NCBI RefSeq assembly: GCF_024172125.1
Contig: NZ_JAMZEA010000006.1
Location: 1 to 64,000, forward strand
Source: Actinomadura rupiterrae
GTDB lineage: Bacteria > Actinomycetota > Actinomycetes > Streptosporangiales > Streptosporangiaceae
DNA: 64,000 nucleotides
Direction of reading: 5' to 3'
Below, one piece after another: positions 62,462 to 64,000 of this stretch. The position numbers and the translations under genes are program-made. The notes under the pieces were generated by a model. It was not told the DNA's origin, made no database searches, and saw nothing but the letters and a program-made list of their open reading frames with translations. Within the stretch, counting starts at the first letter, position 1; every line of letters begins with the position of its first letter.

Positions 62462-64000
62462 CTATGCGTCGTCGTCGGCCGGCAGCGGGACGCGCCAGGT
62501 CAGGACGGTGCCGCCGCCCGGGGCGTCGGCGGTTTCGAGGGTGCCGCCGAGGTCCTGGGCGCGGCGCGCCATGTTGCGCAGGCCGCCGCGATGCTCGCCC
62601 GGCGCGATGCCCACGCCGTCGTCGGTCACCCGCAGCACGAGTTCGCCGTCGCCGACGTCCACCGACATCTCCGCGCGGTCGGCCTCGGCGTGCCGCGCAA
62701 CGTTCGACAGCGCCTCCCGGACGACCGCGACCAGGTGGTTGGCGACCTCGTCCGGGACGATCGTGTCGAGCAGACCGTCCAGGCGCACCGAGGGCGCGTA
62801 GCCGAGCTGCTCGGTGACGCCGTCCACCAAAACGTGGATGCGGCTGCGCAGGCTGCCTTCGCCCGCGTGGCTCTGCAACGCGAACACGGTCGAGCGGATC
62901 TGCCGGACGGTGTCGTCCAGGTCGTCCACCGCGCGCTGCACCCGCACCGCGACCTCCCGCTTCTGCGTGATCTTTATGGCGGCCAGCAGGGTCATCGCGG
63001 TCGCGAAAAGCCGCTGGATGACCGTGTCGTGCAGGTCGCGGGCGATCCGGTCGCGGTCCTCCAGCAACGCGACCCGCTCGGCATCGCGACGGCGCTCGGC
63101 CAGCTCCAGCGCGACGGCCGCCTGACCGGCGAACGCCTCCAGCAACCGCTGCGTCCCGTCGTCGAAGACGGCGCCCTGCGGTTCGCGCGCCACCATCACC
63201 ACGCCCCGCGCCGCCGACCCGGTGCCGAGCGGCACCACCAGCAGCGGCCCCACGACCACATCGGCGAACGCGAAACCGGACCGGCCGTCCTCCAACCGCG
63301 TGGCGCGTCCCTCGCTGAAGACCCGGCCCGCCACACCCGCGTCCGCGAAGCGCGCACCGGCCAGCTTCCGGGCCTCGCTCCCGTCGGCCGCCACGACCGC
63401 GAACTCGTCGCCTTCGGTCTCGGCCAGCGCCACCATCGCCAGCGTCCCGTCGGCCACCTCCCGGACGCGCCGCGCGACCAGCTCGACCACCGGCCCCGCC
63501 TCACCACCCGACAGCAACGCCGTGGAGATCTCCGCCGAGGTCTCCAACCACCGCTCGCGCCGCCGCGCCAAGTCATACAACCGCGCGTTCTCGATCGCCA
63601 CACCCGCCGCCGTCGCCAGCGCCGACACCACGACCTCGTCCTCCTCCTCAAACTCCCGCCCATCACGCTTCTCAGTCAGGTAAAGATTCCCGAACACCTC
63701 ATCCCGCACCCGAATCGGAACACCCAAAAACCCCCGCATCGGCGGATGACCCGGCGGAAACCCATACGACTCCGGATGCGCACCCAGATCCGGCAACCGC
63801 AACGCCTGCGGCTGCTTGATCAACAGACCCAGGATGCCGTGCCCCTCCGGCCAATGCCCGATCGCCCCGATCTCCTGCTCCCCCACCCCGACCGTGATGA
63901 ACTGCACCAACCGCTCACGGTCCTCCGCGATCACCCCCAGCGCGCCGTACCGGGCGTCCGCCAGCGTCGTCGCCGCCCCCACCAAACGCCGCAGCACCGT
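62462..64000 (-). CDS. DevS/DosT-like GAF sensor histidine kinase, N-terminus outside window
   Basis: At least 511 residues are visible and the frame runs off the right edge. GAF-A starts TTLADARYGALGVIAEDRER and includes RLPDLGAHPESYGFPPGHPP and MRGFLGVPIRVRDEVFGNLY; the His of HPPMR is where I place the haem-ligating His of DosS/DosT. GAF-B spans about 160-310. The HisKA_3 phosphoacceptor is in DRDRIARDLHDTVIQRLFA. The HATPase ends with LRVTDDGVGIAPGEHRGGLR. It should sense gas or redox and phosphorylate the DevR-like regulator. Confidence 0.88.
   Translation of the reverse strand, partial: TVLRRLVGAATTLADARYGALGVIAEDRERLVQFITVGVGEQEIGAIGHWPEGHGILGLLIKQPQALRLPDLGAHPESYGFPPGHPPMRGFLGVPIRVRDEVFGNLYLTEKRDGREFEEEDEVVVSALATAAGVAIENARLYDLARRRERWLETSAEISTALLSGGEAGPVVELVARRVREVADGTLAMVALAETEGDEFAVVAADGSEARKLAGARFADAGVAGRVFSEGRATRLEDGRSGFAFADVVVGPLLVVPLGTGSAARGVVMVAREPQGAVFDDGTQRLLEAFAGQAAVALELAERRRDAERVALLEDRDRIARDLHDTVIQRLFATAMTLLAAIKITQKREVAVRVQRAVDDLDDTVRQIRSTVFALQSHAGEGSLRSRIHVLVDGVTEQLGYAPSVRLDGLLDTIVPDEVANHLVAVVREALSNVARHAEADRAEMSVDVGDGELVLRVTDDGVGIAPGEHRGGLRNMARRAQDLGGTLETADAPGGGTVLTWRVPLPADDDA

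Noticed and set aside
1..64000. CRISPR arrays, rRNA and tRNA genes
   Set aside because: No regularly spaced repeats, no rRNA-like stretches and no cloverleaf with a TTCGA loop were found by eye; short RNAs could still be missed without a covariance search.

Overview
The window is GC-rich DNA from a filamentous-type actinomycete. Supporting signs are very high G+C with C/G-biased third codon positions, frequent GTG starts and 4-nt stop/start overlaps, and a set of actinomycete-typical families: a DUF5753/DUF397 regulator pair, BTAD (SARP-type) regulators, Methyltransf_19 (DUF574) methyltransferases, DUF6247, DUF2637, a DevR/DevS-like two-component pair and many secreted proteins. A member of Thermomonosporaceae or Streptosporangiaceae would fit, but the sequence alone does not settle the genus. 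I see no rRNA, tRNA or CRISPR array.

Layout. 1-5.7 kb: secreted proteins (LamG/ricin lectin, a membrane-anchored beta-domain protein, a glycerophosphodiester phosphodiesterase) and a BlaI/M56 sensor pair. 5.9-17.3 kb: a gene graveyard with a broken DUF6247 partner, RHS, IstB and HAD remnants, a decayed second copy of the M56 gene, a HIT-like gene whose near-copy lies 16 kb away, a frameshifted MFS exporter and a degraded kinase-like gene. It also holds an intact secreted serine protease and a crystallin-fold secreted protein. 17.3-21.7 kb: a MacAB-like export operon (lipoprotein, adaptor, ATPase, permease). 21.8-27.8 kb: secreted proteins, including a 1297-residue lytic transglycosylase-golvesin-SGNH protein. 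28-33.9 kb: the second HIT-like gene, an HTH protein and four small unknown proteins on the minus strand, facing a nonsense-mutated XRE/DUF5753 regulator, DUF397 and a cytochrome P450. 33.9-37.1 kb: two tandem genes that each fuse a BTAD regulator to a SAM methyltransferase.

37.6-48.0 kb is a tightly overlapping Tad/Flp pilus operon: lipoprotein, secreted protein, CpaB/SAF, TadZ, TadA, TadB, TadC, a Flp-like prepilin, two TadE-like proteins and a TadG-like protein. It ends in a 949-residue membrane protein joining LysM to a BTAD regulator. 48.6-53.7 kb looks like the remnant of an integrated conjugative element: DUF2637/Spd-like protein, eroded ORFs and a large serine integrase, which abuts the 3' fragment of a metallo-beta-lactamase-fold gene (probable attachment site).

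53.8-60 kb: an S53 peptidase with a promoter-proximal hairpin, a carotenoid oxygenase pseudogene, secreted proteins, a winged-helix regulator and a stand-alone Methyltransf_19 protein. 60.2-64 kb: a dormancy-type redox module with a PNPOx-like protein, a universal stress protein, a NarL-type response regulator and a DevS/DosT-like GAF histidine kinase that runs off the window. DevR-box-like sites lie between the divergent stress-protein and response-regulator genes.

The most distinctive features are the tandem BTAD-methyltransferase fusions, the membrane LysM-BTAD protein closing the pilus operon, and the transglycosylase-golvesin-SGNH protein. All function statements are read from sequence and family knowledge; no database search was run.
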